Notes under the pieces: generated by a model
Seen by the model: the letters and a program-made list of their open reading frames with translations, nothing else
Told to the model about the DNA's origin: nothing
The model's database searches: none
Program-made: the position numbers and the translations under genes
Shown here: positions 13,319 to 13,598 of the stretch, one piece after another
Layout: each line of letters begins with the position of its first letter
Numbering within the stretch: the stretch's first letter is position 1
DNA from: Dehalococcoidales bacterium
GTDB taxonomy: Bacteria; Chloroflexota; Dehalococcoidia; Dehalococcoidales; UBA5627
Direction of reading: 5' to 3'
NCBI GenBank assembly: GCA_012520835.1
Contig: JAAYNN010000003.1
Span: forward strand, 1-13,598
DNA length: 13,598 bases

Positions 13319-13598
13319 AGGAGTCCTCCTTTATCGAAATCGCGAACTAATTTATCCATTTTAGGCGCGAGCGATTTTTTAAAACTGACTGCCAGATTTG
13401 TCCAGAAGACCGCCATCGAAAATCCCAGTCGTGAATGTTTTTTTTCTATTTTCAAGGTGTACCTGGCGGATTTTATACAGGCATCCAGCAGCAACCTGAA
13501 ATCCTTCTGCAACTGCTGGAGCTTATTATAATGGGGTTTCGGCATTTTTTTAACTTTTGCAAGCACCTGTGGCAGCATGTCTAAAATGGCTGACAGGC
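13315..13598 (-). CDS. Unidentified protein upstream of and coupled to purD (C-terminal part or near-complete)
   Basis: I do not recognise this protein. The frame ends at TGA 13315-13317, overlapping the purD CTG by 4 nt, and is open to the right edge, so the 87 codons from the first visible ATG (13576-13578) may not be the whole. The residues before that ATG (LSAILD) read as plausible coding. The product is Lys/Leu-rich and looks mostly helical: KMPKPHYNKLQQLQKDF, then LLLDACIKSARYTLKIEKKH, then SMAVFWTNLAVSFKKSLAPK. It has no clear signal peptide and at most one weakly hydrophobic segment (FSMAVFWTNLAVSF). Its last codons form the AGGAGG ribosome site of purD, so its translation probably feeds purD. 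It could instead be the C-terminus of a larger gene. Confidence 0.6.
   Translation of the reverse strand, partial: LSAILDMLPQVLAKVKKMPKPHYNKLQQLQKDFRLLLDACIKSARYTLKIEKKHSRLGFSMAVFWTNLAVSFKKSLAPKMDKLVRDFDKGGLL
13325..13330 (-). promoter_or_regulatory. ribosome binding site that fixes the purD CTG start
   Basis: AGGAGG, a full Shine-Dalgarno match, lies 6 nt before CTG 13316-13318 and inside the last codons of the upstream ORF. There is no other start codon in either frame at suitable distance, so it is the main evidence for initiation at CTG. Confidence 0.75.

Noticed and set aside
13193..13531. 112-codon plus-strand frame at the right end
   Set aside because: Antisense to the purD N-terminus and the upstream ORF; the minus-strand reading is supported by PurD motifs and an AGGAGG site.

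Overview
The window looks like a chromosomal segment of an anaerobic bacterium, most plausibly a Chloroflexota member of the Dehalococcoidia type. This is inferred from the gene set (DUF39 sulfurtransferase, slipin/NfeD pair, hisZ-hisG, purDEBC), the moderate base composition and the style of the intergenic repeats. No rRNA or other marker gene is present to prove it. No mobile element, CRISPR array, tRNA or rRNA is visible.

Layout: (1) 1-437, minus: 5' part of a DUF39 homocysteine-biosynthesis gene running off the left edge, with a strong sigma70-like promoter and a small palindrome in its leader. (2) 438-809: AT-rich divergent spacer. (3) 810-1595, plus: birA without the DNA-binding domain, ending in a clear intrinsic terminator. 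(4) 1617-2668, minus: a short NfeD gene and a slipin gene as a two-gene unit. (5) 2843-8520, plus: a compact histidine operon hisZ-hisG-hisD-hisC-hisB with overlaps or gaps of at most 17 nt. (6) 8521-9294: 774 bp without genes, packed with inverted repeats, between two converging operons. (7) 9295-13598, minus: a purine operon read as an unknown ORF, purD, purE, purB, purC, with 4-nt overlaps or short gaps.

How the genes work together: HisZ and HisG make the first, feedback-controlled step of histidine synthesis. HisB, HisC and HisD supply the dehydratase, aminotransferase and final dehydrogenase steps; the other his genes must lie elsewhere. PurD, PurE, PurC and PurB cover several steps of IMP synthesis (PurB also acts in AMP synthesis). 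BirA would charge biotin-dependent carboxylases, and the slipin/NfeD pair is a membrane-microdomain module.

The standout is hisG: one uninterrupted 472-codon frame holding two HisG catalytic-type domains in tandem, each having lost a different ligand-binding motif. Also notable are purD, whose full reading frame begins at a CTG codon coupled by a CTGA overlap to an upstream unknown ORF, and the palindrome-rich his/pur junction, which carries two repeat families in several copies and both orientations.
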